Part shown: positions 16,416 to 26,200 of the stretch, one piece after another | Numbering within the stretch: the stretch's first letter is position 1 | How the letters are laid out: each line of letters starts with the position of its first letter | IMG/VR virus record: IMGVR_UViG_3300020469_000065 | Coordinates: 1 to 52,129 of that record | Source: a virus | Length of the DNA: 52,129 nt | Strand: one strand, 5' to 3' | The notes under the pieces: model-generated | The model's input: the letters and a program-made list of their open reading frames with translations, nothing else | Told to the model about the DNA's origin: nothing | Database searches by the model: none | Position numbers and translations under genes: made by a program

Positions 16416-17567
16416 ATGTCTTCACTATTAGAACAGGCGATTGTTGACGCGAAAGCCTTAAAAGAGGCTGCGCTCAAGAACGCAGAAGCAACAATCATCG
16501 ATAAGTATTCCGAGGAAGTTAAGTCAACCCTCAACCAGCTTTTAGAACAGGACGAGCTTGATGCTCTTCTTGGTGGAGGCGACGAAGGTGGTCTTGATCT
16601 CGGCGGTGAGGCACCTTCTCCCGACGCGGAAGCTACGATGGAAGAAGAAGTGGAGGCAGATGAAATTGCAGAGGGCGTCCCAGATGCTTTCTCGGAAGAT
16701 TCCGCCGAACTTAGTGATGTAAAAGAAGGCGAAAGTGCAGAGGTTACAATAGATTTTAAAGAACTTGCAGAAGCACTACAGCAACTTCGTGAAGGTGTCG
16801 AAGAAGAGGAAACTCTTGAAGAAGCTGAAGAAAATGAAGAAGAAGTAAAAGAAGAAGTAGACCTTGATGAAGAATCGATTGTAGAGATGGTAGAGGCAAT
16901 GCTCTCAGATCCCCCTGACGACAAAGACGACACTCTTGAAGAAGCCGACGAAGATGATGACGTTATGGAAGAGGGCGAAGAAGATGGAGAACTTTACGAA
17001 GAACTCTCTGATGCCCTCTTGGAAGCAATTATGGAAAAACTTACCGTAGACATGGGTGCTACGCTCTCTGGTTGGGCTGGTCGTTCCGAAGAATCAGTCA
17101 AGCACCAGATGGAGCTAGAGATGGCGCATCGCCGCAGCACCGAAGTCGCAGAAGAACTCGAAGCACTTAAAAAGGCTCAAGAAGAGCTAGTGTTCGAGAA
17201 CAAGAAACTTAAAAAGAATTTGGTCAACTACCAAGAAGTAGTTGATTCACTTAAGGAGAATGTGCAGGATGTAAATCTTAGTAATGCACGACTCCTTTAC
17301 ACCAACCGCACGCTGAGAAATACCTCCCTGAATGAGCGACAAAAAGAAAGAATTGTCGAAGCGATTTCTAAGGCTGGTTCGGTTGAGGAAGCAAAGACAA
17401 TCCACGAGACACTTCAAAGCACAGTGTCGTCCACTCACAAGAGAGGACCAAAATCACTAAGCGAAGCTATCAACCGTCCAACTTCCGTTATCCGTGCATC
17501 TCGTAAGGAAGAGCCAAAGGCTGATCCGTTTACCGCGAGAATGCGTAAACTAGCAGGTATCAATTAA
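16416..17567 (+). CDS. Prohead scaffolding core protein (gp22-like)
   Basis: The scaffold fills the prohead core and is degraded by the gp21-type protease before packaging. I chose ATG 16416 over TTG 16410 because TAGGAG is spaced 9 bases from it. The 383-residue protein has a helical N-terminus, LDALLGGGDEGGLDLGGE at about 46-63, a long D/E-rich helix region (about 70-200) and the conserved C-terminal half with ARLLYTNRTLRNTSLNERQK (about 287-306) and ISKAGSVEEAKTIHETLQS, as in gp22 relatives. Several [IL]xE sites are available for cleavage. The GLDLGGE element is shared with the portal tail. Confidence 0.9.
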   Translation: MSSLLEQAIVDAKALKEAALKNAEATIIDKYSEEVKSTLNQLLEQDELDALLGGGDEGGLDLGGEAPSPDAEATMEEEVEADEIAEGVPDAFSEDSAELSDVKEGESAEVTIDFKELAEALQQLREGVEEEETLEEAEENEEEVKEEVDLDEESIVEMVEAMLSDPPDDKDDTLEEADEDDDVMEEGEEDGELYEELSDALLEAIMEKLTVDMGATLSGWAGRSEESVKHQMELEMAHRRSTEVAEELEALKKAQEELVFENKKLKKNLVNYQEVVDSLKENVQDVNLSNARLLYTNRTLRNTSLNERQKERIVEAISKAGSVEEAKTIHETLQSTVSSTHKRGPKSLSEAINRPTSVIRASRKEEPKADPFTARMRKLAGIN

Positions 17568-17594
17568 ATCAAAATTTAAGGAGGATTTATAATT

Positions 17595-19454
17595 ATGTCT
17601 AGTATTGTTGAAAGATTGACCGAAGGCGTTGTCAATCGTGATATGCGTGCGGAGTCCCACGCACTTCTTTCCAAGTGGAAGAAGACCGGACTTCTAGAGG
17701 GCATTGAGACCGAGCGTAAGCAGAACTCAATGGCTCGCCTACTTGAAAACCAAGCCAAGGAGCTTCTCCGTGAGCAGACTACCCTAGGTGCAGGTTCCGT
17801 TGAAGGCTTCGCTGCTGTTGCTTTCCCAATCGTTCGCCGCGTTTTCGCTGGTCTTATCGCCAACGACCTCGTTAGCGTTCAGCCAATGAGCCTCCCCAGT
17901 GGTCTCATTTTCTTCCTTGACTTCACCTTCTCTAGTGATGCAGGTGGTAGTTCTGGTCTATTCCCACGTATGGGTAACGCATCTGGCGATTCCGTCTACG
18001 GTACCGACAAGGTTGGTGCTGGCGTCATTGATGGCGTGAGTTTGGTTAACGCAACTACCAAGGCTGCTGCTGGTAGTGGTCCACTTCGTGATGGTGGCAC
18101 TGGCTATGCTTACGCATCCCCAAGTGGCTCCCAAACCGATGCTGGTGGTGGTGTCGGTATTGCAACCGCAAACGCATCATATACCTCATTCACTTTGGAT
18201 GGCGCGGTAAGTGCGGCAAACCAGAAGCGCGTTCAGTTTGATCCAGATATTTTGTCTGTAACTGATAGCTCCCTCAGTGTTATCGTCTGTGATATCAAGA
18301 AGGCTAACGTCACAAGTGCTGATGGTGATCCCGATTTTGATAACCTTTCACCATTCCAGCTTGCTACCGCTAACCTCAACGCAGGTGGTGCCGGTGGTGC
18401 ATTCGCCGACGCGCTTGGTGGTGTTACAAGTGTAAAGCAGATTCGTCGTTTGACCGATAAGGTTGCGGCGGCAGACGCTTTGACCTCCGCAGAGTCTATT
18501 AGACTTGTCCTTACAGTTGCCTCTGGTGATTATACGTCAGATCAAGCTGCTGCTGCAATTGATAACACAATTAACGCTGCCGATCTTACTTTCCCAATCG
18601 CTGATAGGCTTGTAGCCTCTTCAACTCTCGGTGCTGTTGGTGGCGCACTTAACTTGTTCCCTCTTGAAGCAGAGACCGACATTCCTGAGATCGACATCAA
18701 GGTTGATTCAACCGCGATTACCGCTCAGACTAAGAAGCTCAAGGCTAAGTGGACCCCAGAGCTTGGTCAGGACCTTAATGCATACCACAACTTGGATGCA
18801 GAGGTTGAGCTTACCTCAATTCTCTCCGAGCAGATTGCTCTTGAGATTGACCGTGAGATCCTTGCTGACCTTGTAAACGGTGCTACCGCAGCTACCTACT
18901 ACTGGTCCCGCTCCCCAGGTCTCTTCGTCAACCGCGAGACTGGTGTTGAACTAGGCGCATCTTCTGCTGCTCCTGACTTCACCGGCACTGTCTCCGAGTG
19001 GTATGAAACCCTCGTTGAAACCATCAACGATGTCTCCGCACAGATTCACCGCAAGACTCTCCGTGGTGGTGCTAACTTCGTCGTCTGCGGACCCGAAGTT
19101 GCGAACATCCTTGAGTTCACCGCTGGCTTCCGTGCAAGTGTCACTCACGACGACGAGAAGGGTTCCATCGGCGCCCTCCGCGTTGGTTCACTAAGCAAGA
19201 AGTTTGATATCATTGTTGATCCTTACTTCCCACGTCAGGTGCTCCTCGTTGGTCGTCGTGGAGCTTCTTTCCTTGAAAGCGGTTATGTCTACGCACCTTA
19301 CGTGCCACTACAGACTACTCCCACAATCTTCGGACCAGAAGACTTCGTGCCACGCAAGGGTGTTATGACCCGCTACGCGAAGAAGATGGTTCGTCCAGAT
19401 ATGTATGGACTAGTCATCTGCCGTGGTTTACTCGGTGAAGAAGGCTCTAGCTGA
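17595..19454 (+). CDS. Major capsid protein (gp23-like)
   Basis: The main shell protein, with an HK97-type fold by family. The N-terminal 60 residues are a delta-type propeptide ending LLRE, which fits [IL]xE, so cleavage after E60 is predicted. Next comes VEGFAAVAFPIVRRVFAGLIANDLVSVQPM, in which the VRRVFAGLIANDLVSVQPM segment is the gp23 hallmark. The C-terminus has PFGPEDFVPRK-like FGPEDFVPRKGVMTRYAKKM and RPDMYGLVICRG. At 619 residues it exceeds T4 gp23 (521) through a G/S/A-rich insertion at about 110-260. A strong AAGGAGG and a terminator after the stop suit very high expression. Confidence 0.96.
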   Translation: MSSIVERLTEGVVNRDMRAESHALLSKWKKTGLLEGIETERKQNSMARLLENQAKELLREQTTLGAGSVEGFAAVAFPIVRRVFAGLIANDLVSVQPMSLPSGLIFFLDFTFSSDAGGSSGLFPRMGNASGDSVYGTDKVGAGVIDGVSLVNATTKAAAGSGPLRDGGTGYAYASPSGSQTDAGGGVGIATANASYTSFTLDGAVSAANQKRVQFDPDILSVTDSSLSVIVCDIKKANVTSADGDPDFDNLSPFQLATANLNAGGAGGAFADALGGVTSVKQIRRLTDKVAAADALTSAESIRLVLTVASGDYTSDQAAAAIDNTINAADLTFPIADRLVASSTLGAVGGALNLFPLEAETDIPEIDIKVDSTAITAQTKKLKAKWTPELGQDLNAYHNLDAEVELTSILSEQIALEIDREILADLVNGATAATYYWSRSPGLFVNRETGVELGASSAAPDFTGTVSEWYETLVETINDVSAQIHRKTLRGGANFVVCGPEVANILEFTAGFRASVTHDDEKGSIGALRVGSLSKKFDIIVDPYFPRQVLLVGRRGASFLESGYVYAPYVPLQTTPTIFGPEDFVPRKGVMTRYAKKMVRPDMYGLVICRGLLGEEGSS

Positions 19455-19477
19455 TAGTTAAATATCACTAAACCAAG

Positions 19478-19508
19478 CCCCCTACTTCGGTAGGGGGTTT
19501 TTGCTTTT
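19478..19508 (+). terminator. Strong intrinsic terminator after capsid gene
   Basis: A perfect 8-bp stem, CCCCCTAC (19478-19485) with GTAGGGGG (19490-19497), closes a TTCG tetraloop and is followed by TTTTTGCTTTT. Confidence 0.95.
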
Positions 19509-19514
19509 AGAGAT

Positions 19515-19652
19515 ACTATTTACAACAACTTGAAATATTCTCCTCTGGGCGAGGCCACTGCCCTTAGAAAGTTTTGATTCCGAAGTGGCTGGAATTAATT
19601 CACTGAATAAAACAAGTTATTGCAATAATATAATCATAAAGGAGAAAATATT
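19515..19652 (+). promoter_or_regulatory. Putative late promoter and 130-base leader
   Basis: ACTATTTA is at 19515-19522. The leader to the ATG at 19653 is unusually long. It contains GCCACT (19554-19559) complementary to AGTGGC (19584-19589) and GGGC complementary to GCCC nearby, so alternative stems are possible. It ends with AAAGGAG before the start. No ORF of note lies inside. Confidence 0.6.
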
Positions 19653-20237
19653 ATGGGAAATAGAAGATTAGGAGCAAGACGCTTAGACGCCCTACTCCGT
19701 AGAGGAACAACCGGCAGAGATACATCTTATCAGGCTGGTGCAAGTATTTCACCTGCTGTTGTATCACACAGAATGTACAACGAAGGTGTTTTCGTTATCA
19801 CTGAGATCGTTTTAGATCTTGGAACAAGCGCGGCTGACATTAGATCATCTGCTGTTGATAAGCCTATCGGCACTCACAGTGCAACTACGGGCGCTCAGCT
19901 TATGCAGTGGGAAAATGACATTCACGGAAAGTGGATTTCAGGAGAAGTTTTTTGTGCAGAGGCGCTTACCGACGTAACCGCAGTCTCTTTAGCTGCTGGC
20001 ACCGCTGTTGAGGCAATTGGTGATACTATTGCTGATAGACAGGACATTGTTGCTGCTGTTGCCAGTAACAATGTTGGTGGCAACGGAGCTACTGCTGCTG
20101 GCGGAATGTCAACTCCTCTTGGTGATGGACACTACGTGTATTTGACTCCCGATAACAATGGTACCACTACTTATGATGCTGGTCAATTGGTTGTTCGCCT
20201 CATTGGCGTTAAAGCAGCAGACGTAAGCACTGACTGA
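19653..20237 (+). CDS. Virion protein, possible capsid decoration or head vertex
   Basis: The 194-residue protein starts with a basic segment (MGNRRLGARRLDALLRRG), then a beta-rich body (about 25-190) with YNEGVFVITEIVLDL and GHYVYLTPDNNGTTTYDAGQ. It is expressed from its own late box directly after the capsid gene, where T4-like phages often carry a vertex or decoration protein. There is no match to gp24, which resembles gp23. A decoration role is inferred. Confidence 0.7.
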   Translation: MGNRRLGARRLDALLRRGTTGRDTSYQAGASISPAVVSHRMYNEGVFVITEIVLDLGTSAADIRSSAVDKPIGTHSATTGAQLMQWENDIHGKWISGEVFCAEALTDVTAVSLAAGTAVEAIGDTIADRQDIVAAVASNNVGGNGATAAGGMSTPLGDGHYVYLTPDNNGTTTYDAGQLVVRLIGVKAADVSTD

Positions 20238-20261
20238 TTTTATTCACAATAAGGAAATAAC

Positions 20262-20447
20262 ATGATTAGATCATCTAGAATAAACACGAAAGAAGACGAA
20301 GCAAAGAGAGAGGCACCTGCCAAGGCACCTGCAAAGGCTCCCGCAAAGGCACCTGCAAAGGCTCCCGCAAAGGCACCTGCAAAGAAGAAGGCACCAGCCA
20401 AACCCCGCGCAAAAACTCCCGCAAAGAAGACTGCTAAGTCCGAGTAA
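20262..20447 (+). CDS. PAK-repeat basic protein, histone H1-like
   Basis: The 61-residue protein consists of a short charged start and then APAK repeats (six in a row, followed by PAKKKAPAKPRAKTPAKK). Such Lys-Ala-Pro repeats are typical of H1-like and other DNA-condensing tails, so nucleic acid binding is likely. AAGGA precedes the ATG and a terminator follows the stop. It lies between a decoration-like gene and neck genes. A packaged DNA-binding peptide is one reading; a low-complexity ORF with no such role is another. Confidence 0.6.
   Translation: MIRSSRINTKEDEAKREAPAKAPAKAPAKAPAKAPAKAPAKKKAPAKPRAKTPAKKTAKSE
20310..20391 (+). repeat. Tandem 12/24-bp repeat within PAK gene
   Basis: GCACCTGCAAAG and GCTCCCGCAAAG alternate in tandem, giving a 24-bp period with about three near-perfect copies. 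The alternation of synonymous forms points to expansion of a 24-bp unit, so copy number probably varies between related phages. Confidence 0.85.
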
Positions 20448-20465
20448 TTCAAACTAATGTTTGTT

Positions 20466-20500
20466 GCCCCCTCATCTAACAAGGTGAGGGGGCTTTTGTT
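20466..20500 (+). terminator. Intrinsic terminator
   Basis: A 9-bp stem, GCCCCCTCA (20466-20474) with TGAGGGGGC (20485-20493), is followed by TTTTGTTT. Confidence 0.92.
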
Positions 20501-20509
20501 TATTCTTTC

Positions 20510-20517
20510 ACTATTTA
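20510..20517 (+). promoter_or_regulatory. Putative late promoter box ACTATTTA
   Basis: ACTATTTA follows the terminator by about 10 bases and precedes the neck gene ATG at 20540 by 22 bases, with AGGAGG between them. Confidence 0.7.
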
Positions 20518-20539
20518 CTACGAACAGGAGGCTCTATGA

Positions 20540-21817
20540 ATGCCCACAAACTTACAACCACTTTCAGAAACTAGTGCTATCATTCTTTCCTCAACCGGAT
20601 CTACCGGTGATGTAGCAGCAGCAGTGCCATTTGGAATGTACAATGGCTCTGACGAATTTATAACTGGTGCTGCAAGGCAAGTAAATTATGTATTCAAGAA
20701 GCTGGGCGGTGATGTTGTAGATATTGAATTGACAAATAACAATGTCTATTCTGCTTATGAAGAGGCAGTTCTGGAATACTCATATATTCTTAACATGCAC
20801 CAGGGAAAAAATGTCCTCTCCGATACGCTTGGTAAACTTACAGGCACCTTTGATCACAAAGGTGAGATTGTTAGTGGTCCTGCTAGCGCGAGTTTACAAT
20901 ACCCAAGAGTGACGCTCTCTTATGCCAATAAGATTGGCGATGGCGTTTCTACTATGGCAGGCGTTGGTGGAACAACTCGCATTTATTCTGCATCCTTTAC
21001 GACTGTTAAAAATCAACAAGATTATGACCTTCAATCTATTGTATCAGCAGCGTCTGACTCGGGGCTTGATGATGCAGGCGGTGCAGTTCCATACGCAGGA
21101 AAAATTGGTGATTCACGTATTATCATAGATAAAGTTTTTTATCGCTCCCCAATCGCCATGTGGCGCTTCTATGGCTACTATGGTGGCATGGGAGTTGTTG
21201 GTAATTATTCTACTTATGGTCAGTACGCTGATGACTCAACATTTGAAATTGTTCCCACTTGGCAAAACAAACTGCAAGCCATAATGTATGAAGATTCTCT
21301 CTACACAAGAGTCTCACATTATTCTTATGAAATTATTAACAATAGATTAAGACTGTATCCAAAGCCTAGAGGAGAAGATGGCTTTGCCGGCTATCTTGAT
21401 AGAGTTTGGTTTAGATTCAGAATTGCTGATAACTCATGGGGAGAAGACGACGGCACCAATACCGGAGTTCTTGGCGTTAATAACATTAACACGCTTCCAT
21501 TTGATAATATTCCATACGAGAACATTAACTCTATGGGCAAGCAATGGATTCGCAACTATGCTCTCGCACTTTGTAAAGAAATGCTTGGACAGATTCGCGG
21601 TAAGTTCCAAACTGTCCCAATCCCAGGTGAATCCGTCACCCTAAACTATTCTTCGCTTCTCTCCGAGGCTCAAAAAGAAAAAGATGATCTTCGCCAGGGG
21701 CTGACAGATATGCTGAAAGAGATTGAATACCCAGAATTGGCAAAGAAAGACCAAGAGAAGGTCACGGCAGCAGAAGAAACTCTTCGTCGCTCTCCGCTAC
21801 CAATCTTTGTAGGATAA
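20540..21817 (+). CDS. Neck protein (gp13-like)
   Basis: By homology, T4 gp13 is a head completion protein that closes the packaged head and joins the tail. The 425-residue protein is longer than gp13 (309). The C-terminal part carries the recognisable segment WIRNYALALCKEMLGQIRGK followed by PIPGESVTLNYSSLLSEAQ, which parallels the gp13 C-terminal helix and VALPGG loop. The N-terminal part (NVYSAYEEAVLEYSYILN, about 70-90) also fits. The genes for gp14-like and gp15-like proteins follow in T4 order. Confidence 0.78.
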   Translation: MPTNLQPLSETSAIILSSTGSTGDVAAAVPFGMYNGSDEFITGAARQVNYVFKKLGGDVVDIELTNNNVYSAYEEAVLEYSYILNMHQGKNVLSDTLGKLTGTFDHKGEIVSGPASASLQYPRVTLSYANKIGDGVSTMAGVGGTTRIYSASFTTVKNQQDYDLQSIVSAASDSGLDDAGGAVPYAGKIGDSRIIIDKVFYRSPIAMWRFYGYYGGMGVVGNYSTYGQYADDSTFEIVPTWQNKLQAIMYEDSLYTRVSHYSYEIINNRLRLYPKPRGEDGFAGYLDRVWFRFRIADNSWGEDDGTNTGVLGVNNINTLPFDNIPYENINSMGKQWIRNYALALCKEMLGQIRGKFQTVPIPGESVTLNYSSLLSEAQKEKDDLRQGLTDMLKEIEYPELAKKDQEKVTAAEETLRRSPLPIFVG

Positions 21818-21821
21818 TTAA

Positions 21822-22313
21822 ATGTCAGATAACGAATGGTCCAGACCAGCATCACCGCCCCCTCCGCTCTTTCTTGGAAAGAAAGAAAGAGATCTTGTTA
21901 AGCAGGTCAATGATGAGCTTGTAGAAAAGGTTATTGGACAGCAGATACTTTATTATCCTATTGACATGGAAACAACAAACTTTCACGACCTATACGGAGA
22001 GGCAATAGAAAAAACTTTCTTACCTCCTGTCAGAGTGTTTGCTCTTGTTAACTTTGATGAAGAGGGTTCATCATACCTTGACTCTGTGGGTATTGATGGC
22101 AGTTCGCAGATTACCGTACACTTCCACAAGCGCAGACTTACAGAAGATCAAAACCTTTTCGTTCGTGAAGGCGACTTTGTTCTTTATGGTGAGAGATATT
22201 ATGAGATTATAAAACTTTCTTCTTCAAGAAAGTTGTTTGGACAAGTAAACCAGACATTTGAAACCTCTGCTATTTGTAAGAGGGCACGCAAGGGACTATT
22301 CGATGCTACCTAA
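21822..22313 (+). CDS. Neck protein (gp14-like, short)
   Basis: The 163-residue protein follows the pattern of the N-terminal two thirds of T4 gp14: ILYYPIDM, then LYGEAIEKTF, a strand VTVHF-like (SQITVHFHKRRL), EGDFVLYGERYYEI and LFGQVNQTFE. It is shorter than T4 gp14 (256) because the C-terminal tail is missing. The order 13-14-15 supports the call. The last 11 bases overlap the next gene. Confidence 0.7.
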   Translation: MSDNEWSRPASPPPPLFLGKKERDLVKQVNDELVEKVIGQQILYYPIDMETTNFHDLYGEAIEKTFLPPVRVFALVNFDEEGSSYLDSVGIDGSSQITVHFHKRRLTEDQNLFVREGDFVLYGERYYEIIKLSSSRKLFGQVNQTFETSAICKRARKGLFDAT

Positions 22314-23190
22314 AAACTTTGATTTCGCACAATTACCAGAAGAACAGAAAGATTTTAGCCTTAAAGAGATCGGGATGCTTGGCTCTCGCATTGAGGATAT
22401 CGACTATGCGATGGTATCTTGGTTAAAAAAAGATCTTGACCTCACAACGATCACTAATCAGGGCAACAAAAGGGTCCCCGTTCTGTGGCAAACTCCTGAG
22501 CGCGCATTTCAAATTAAAAACAACCATGATCTTCGGCATCCTGTAGATGATGGCGGTGGCGTCATTACTTTACCAGTTGTCTCTATTGAACGCACAGGCA
22601 TAGTTAAGGATCCAACACGCAAAGGAGGATTCCAGGCTCACCTTTATTCAGACAAGAAAAATGGGCGCACCGGAAGGATGGTCATTGCCAAGAGAATAAA
22701 ACAAGATAAGACCAGAAACTTTGCAGTTGTTGGTAATACTCGCACTAACTCGGATGGAACACGACAAAAGTTTTTTCCAAGAGTAAATAAGAAGGTTATT
22801 ATTGAAACCCTTTCAATTCCAATCCCAATTTATGTAAATGTTGATTATAAAATCATTGTTAAGACCGAATACCAACAGCAAATGAATGATTTAACCCAGC
22901 CCTTTATGACGAGAACAGGGCAAATTAATTCTTTTGTCATGCGCAGAAATGGACACCTTTACGAAGCATTTATTGATCAGGGCTTCAATCAAAGCAACAA
23001 TGTTGCAAACCTCGGAGAAGACGAACGACAGTTCACTAGCGAGATCAACATAAAGGTAATTGGCTATCTTATCGGCGAGGGCGATAATGACGATAGACCT
23101 ATCATTAGAAGAGAAGAAAACGCAGTAGAAATTGCCTTTCCAAGAGAAACAGTGGTTCCAGAAGGTAACGATGACTTTTTTATAGACTAG
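22303..23190 (+). CDS. Tail terminator / sheath stabiliser (gp15-like)
   Basis: I chose ATG 22303 over the longer frame from 22258 to limit overlap with the upstream gene. The 295-residue protein parallels T4 gp15: RVPVLWQTPERAFQIK near the N-terminus, ITLPVVSIERTGI, a central ETLSIPIPIYVNVDYKIIV (gp15 has LSIFTRYEDDMF at this place) and a final INIKVIGYLIGEG strand. T4 gp15 forms the hexamer ending the tail tube and sheath. The match is at pattern level, and position directly before the sheath gene supports it. Confidence 0.65.
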   Translation: MLPKNFDFAQLPEEQKDFSLKEIGMLGSRIEDIDYAMVSWLKKDLDLTTITNQGNKRVPVLWQTPERAFQIKNNHDLRHPVDDGGGVITLPVVSIERTGIVKDPTRKGGFQAHLYSDKKNGRTGRMVIAKRIKQDKTRNFAVVGNTRTNSDGTRQKFFPRVNKKVIIETLSIPIPIYVNVDYKIIVKTEYQQQMNDLTQPFMTRTGQINSFVMRRNGHLYEAFIDQGFNQSNNVANLGEDERQFTSEINIKVIGYLIGEGDNDDRPIIRREENAVEIAFPRETVVPEGNDDFFID

Positions 23191-23222
23191 ACACTTCCTG
23201 AAGTCTGTTTGAGACACCTGCT

Positions 23223-23230
23223 ACTATTTA
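23223..23230 (+). promoter_or_regulatory. Putative late promoter box ACTATTTA
   Basis: ACTATTTA stands in the 93-base gap before the sheath gene, 53 bases upstream of its ATG. GAGAGGA lies close to the start. Confidence 0.68.
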
Positions 23231-23283
23231 CATTGTGATTAAAGGTGCTGTTTAGCATTATTTTATAAAGAGAGGAACCCCTA

Positions 23284-26200
23284 ATGCCCGTAAAAAGTTT
23301 TAAATTTGTATCTCCTGGCGTGTTTATCAACGAGATTGATAATTCATTCAGACCCCGTAGACCAGAAGCAATTGGTCCGGTAGTCATAGGACGCTCTGTT
23401 AGAGGTCTTGCAATGCAACCAGTTAAGTTGGAATCGTTTTCTGACTTCCTGACCATGTATGGAGATACGGTCCCCGGTAACGCTGGCGGTGATGTTTATC
23501 GCGACGGCAACTACCAGTCCCCAATGTACGGCACCTACGCCGCCAAGGCATTCCTTAACGCCTCAGTCGCACCTGTGACCTACATGCGTCTTTTGGGATC
23601 AGAACACACCAATGCAACTGCCGCTGGTAAGGCTGGGTGGCAAACAACTGAGAATCCAGATGCGCAGACATTCGCAAAGTTAGTATTAAGCGCACATGAT
23701 GCCCTTGCTGCTGATGGTCAAAAAATAGCTTTGACCGCAAGTGGAGACCGTTTTTTGGTAACTTTTCAAGATGGCGTAACAAGTGCGACTTCATTTACAG
23801 CAGGAACTCCCAATACCGCTACTTTGAAGGCAAATCCTTCAATGGGTACTCCCGCAGATAGTGTTGCCGAACAAGTTAGAGAAATGGTGTTGCTCTTTAA
23901 TTCTATGGCTAACTACGATTCAGTTAGTAGTTCTGCCGAAGATGGCATTGTTATTCGCTCAAGAGTTGGCTTAAATCATGCTGATCACGATATTTTCACA
24001 GGTTCAGTAGAAACAAATGTATCACTAGTTGGAACTGCCACCGCTGGCGCAGGCACTCTAACCGACAACGGTGGAGCCTACGGTCTCTGGGTATTCCCAT
24101 CAAGTTCCAATGAAACTTGTGGAACTGGTGGAGATAACACAGACAACCTTGGCTCAGCAATGCTTGGTGCAGTCTGGTACATGGACGAAGACAGCCAAAT
24201 TCGTCTTTCCGGCTCTCTTGCTAACAGTGCGGTTAAAGCAGAAGGTATCGGCATGGTTATTGAGTCCGACGATAGCGGGCTGTTTACTGCCACTATCAAG
24301 GGCTCCAAGGCTTCAACTGAAGCCGACGAAAAGTTTGCTTTCAACTTTGACGACACTAACCAGCGTTTTGTTCGCAAGGTCTTTAACACTAACCCACAAC
24401 TTGTTAACGGCGGCGATTTTTATGCTACTTCTTTAGAGCGCAATTATTGGCTTGGTGAAACATTTGAGCAAGAACTACGCGAAGGACAGGACGGAGTTGG
24501 TTCTATTACTGGTAGCACCGGAGATGAAACCCAATCTAAGAAGATGTTTGGCGTTGTTCTTCCAATCAGAAATGGCTCCAGTGGTCCTAACTCTATGAGA
24601 CTTGGAACTCAGGAAGCAGAAACTGGCTGGGTTATTGGTCAGGACATTGGCGAAGCTGGCTCTTGGGTTCCAGAGCAAGCATACAAACTATTTAAACTCA
24701 AGGGTCGTGGTCATGGAGAATGGTTACATAAGAACGTTAAAGTTTCAATCGAGAAAGTTCGTTACTCTGGCACACAAACTAGTGACTTTGGAACTTTCTC
24801 TATTGTTCTCCGTTCTCTAACTGACGCAGATGCAAACCCTGTTGTTCTTGAAAGATTCGACAATGTAACTCTTGACCCCCGCTCTCCAAACTACATTTCA
24901 AGAGTGGTTGGTGACCAATACTACAAGTGGAACGAGACCGAAAGAAGACTAAGACTATATGGAGAATATCCAAACCAGTCTAAGTTTGTTTATGTTAGTG
25001 ATATCAACGAAGGCAACATTCAGAACGCGAACTCTCTTGTTCCGTTCGGTTACTACGGTCCTCCAAACTTTAGTTCAATTACTAACTGGAGTGGTTCTGC
25101 GAGTGATGATGCTGTGAGCAACAAATATATTGACGCCACTAATGATTTTGGTGCTGGTGTTGATGGACTGCTTTCTGGCTCAACCGGCAACTTCACTGGC
25201 TCACTGCTCTGGCCAGCAGTTAGACTACGTCACTCTGCCTCTGATGGCGGACTTCCTGACCAGACTGATGCTTACTTTGGTATGCAAACCACAAGAACTC
25301 GTGGTAGTAGCCGTGGCGACAGATCCGCCATCGATTACCACAGAAGATGGGTTGCAACCGAAGGCAACTGGGGTAGTGCAGGTGGAGCGGTAGAACAAGG
25401 GTACATCTTTACAATGGATGATATTGTAACAAGCAGTGTTGGTGCTTTCTATTCTTCTGGCTCAAGAAGATCAGAAGAAAGTTACACAGCCCAGTCCGGC
25501 AAAACTTATAAAAATCTTATCGATCTTGGTTATGACAGCTTTACAATGCCCATGTGGGGTGGTTTTGACGGCTTTGATATTACTAAGCCAGACCCAGTTT
25601 ACAACACTGGTATTGCTGACAACGCAACTGATACTACAAGTTATGTTTATAATACTTACAAGCGAGCAATTGATACTGTTGCTGATGCTGAATTTGTAGA
25701 CATGAATCTACTTACTGCCCCCGGTCTCACCAAAGACGGTCTTACTACGCACATGATTGATGTCTGCGAGGCTCGTGCCGATGCACTTGCGTTAATTGAT
25801 CTTCCTGGCGTATATTTACCAACACATGAAAAGTATTATTCTGATATCGCAGATCGTCAAACTAAGAGCCCAACAAACGCAGCAAACGATTTACGCCAGC
25901 GCCAGATTGATTCATCATATGGTGCCACTTTCTATCCTTGGGTGCAAACTGTGGATGAGGGTACTGGGCAGTCTCTCTGGATTCCTCCCACTGTTGCAAT
26001 GATGGGCGTCCTTGCAAGCTCTGAAAGATCTTCACAGGTGTGGTTTGCTCCCGCAGGCTTCAACCGTGGTGGTCTCTCAGACGGCGCCGCAGGAATTCCT
26101 GTCACTGGTGTCTCGCGTAGACTGACCTCCAAGGAGCGCGATGTTCTTTACGAAGCTCGCATTAACCCAATTGCTAGTTTCCCAAGCACCGGTATTGTTG

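Noticed and set aside
16379-16933. Serine-rich minus-strand frame opposite the scaffold gene
   Set aside because: The serine runs are the reverse complement of the GAA/GAG-rich acidic scaffold region.
20310-20391. Tandem repeat as a CRISPR array or replication origin iterons
   Set aside because: The units are 12/24 bp with no spacers and encode the PAK repeats in frame.
24687-24694. ACTATTTA inside the sheath gene
   Set aside because: It lies mid-gene with no start downstream in range. One or two chance copies of an AT-rich 8-mer are expected in 52 kb.
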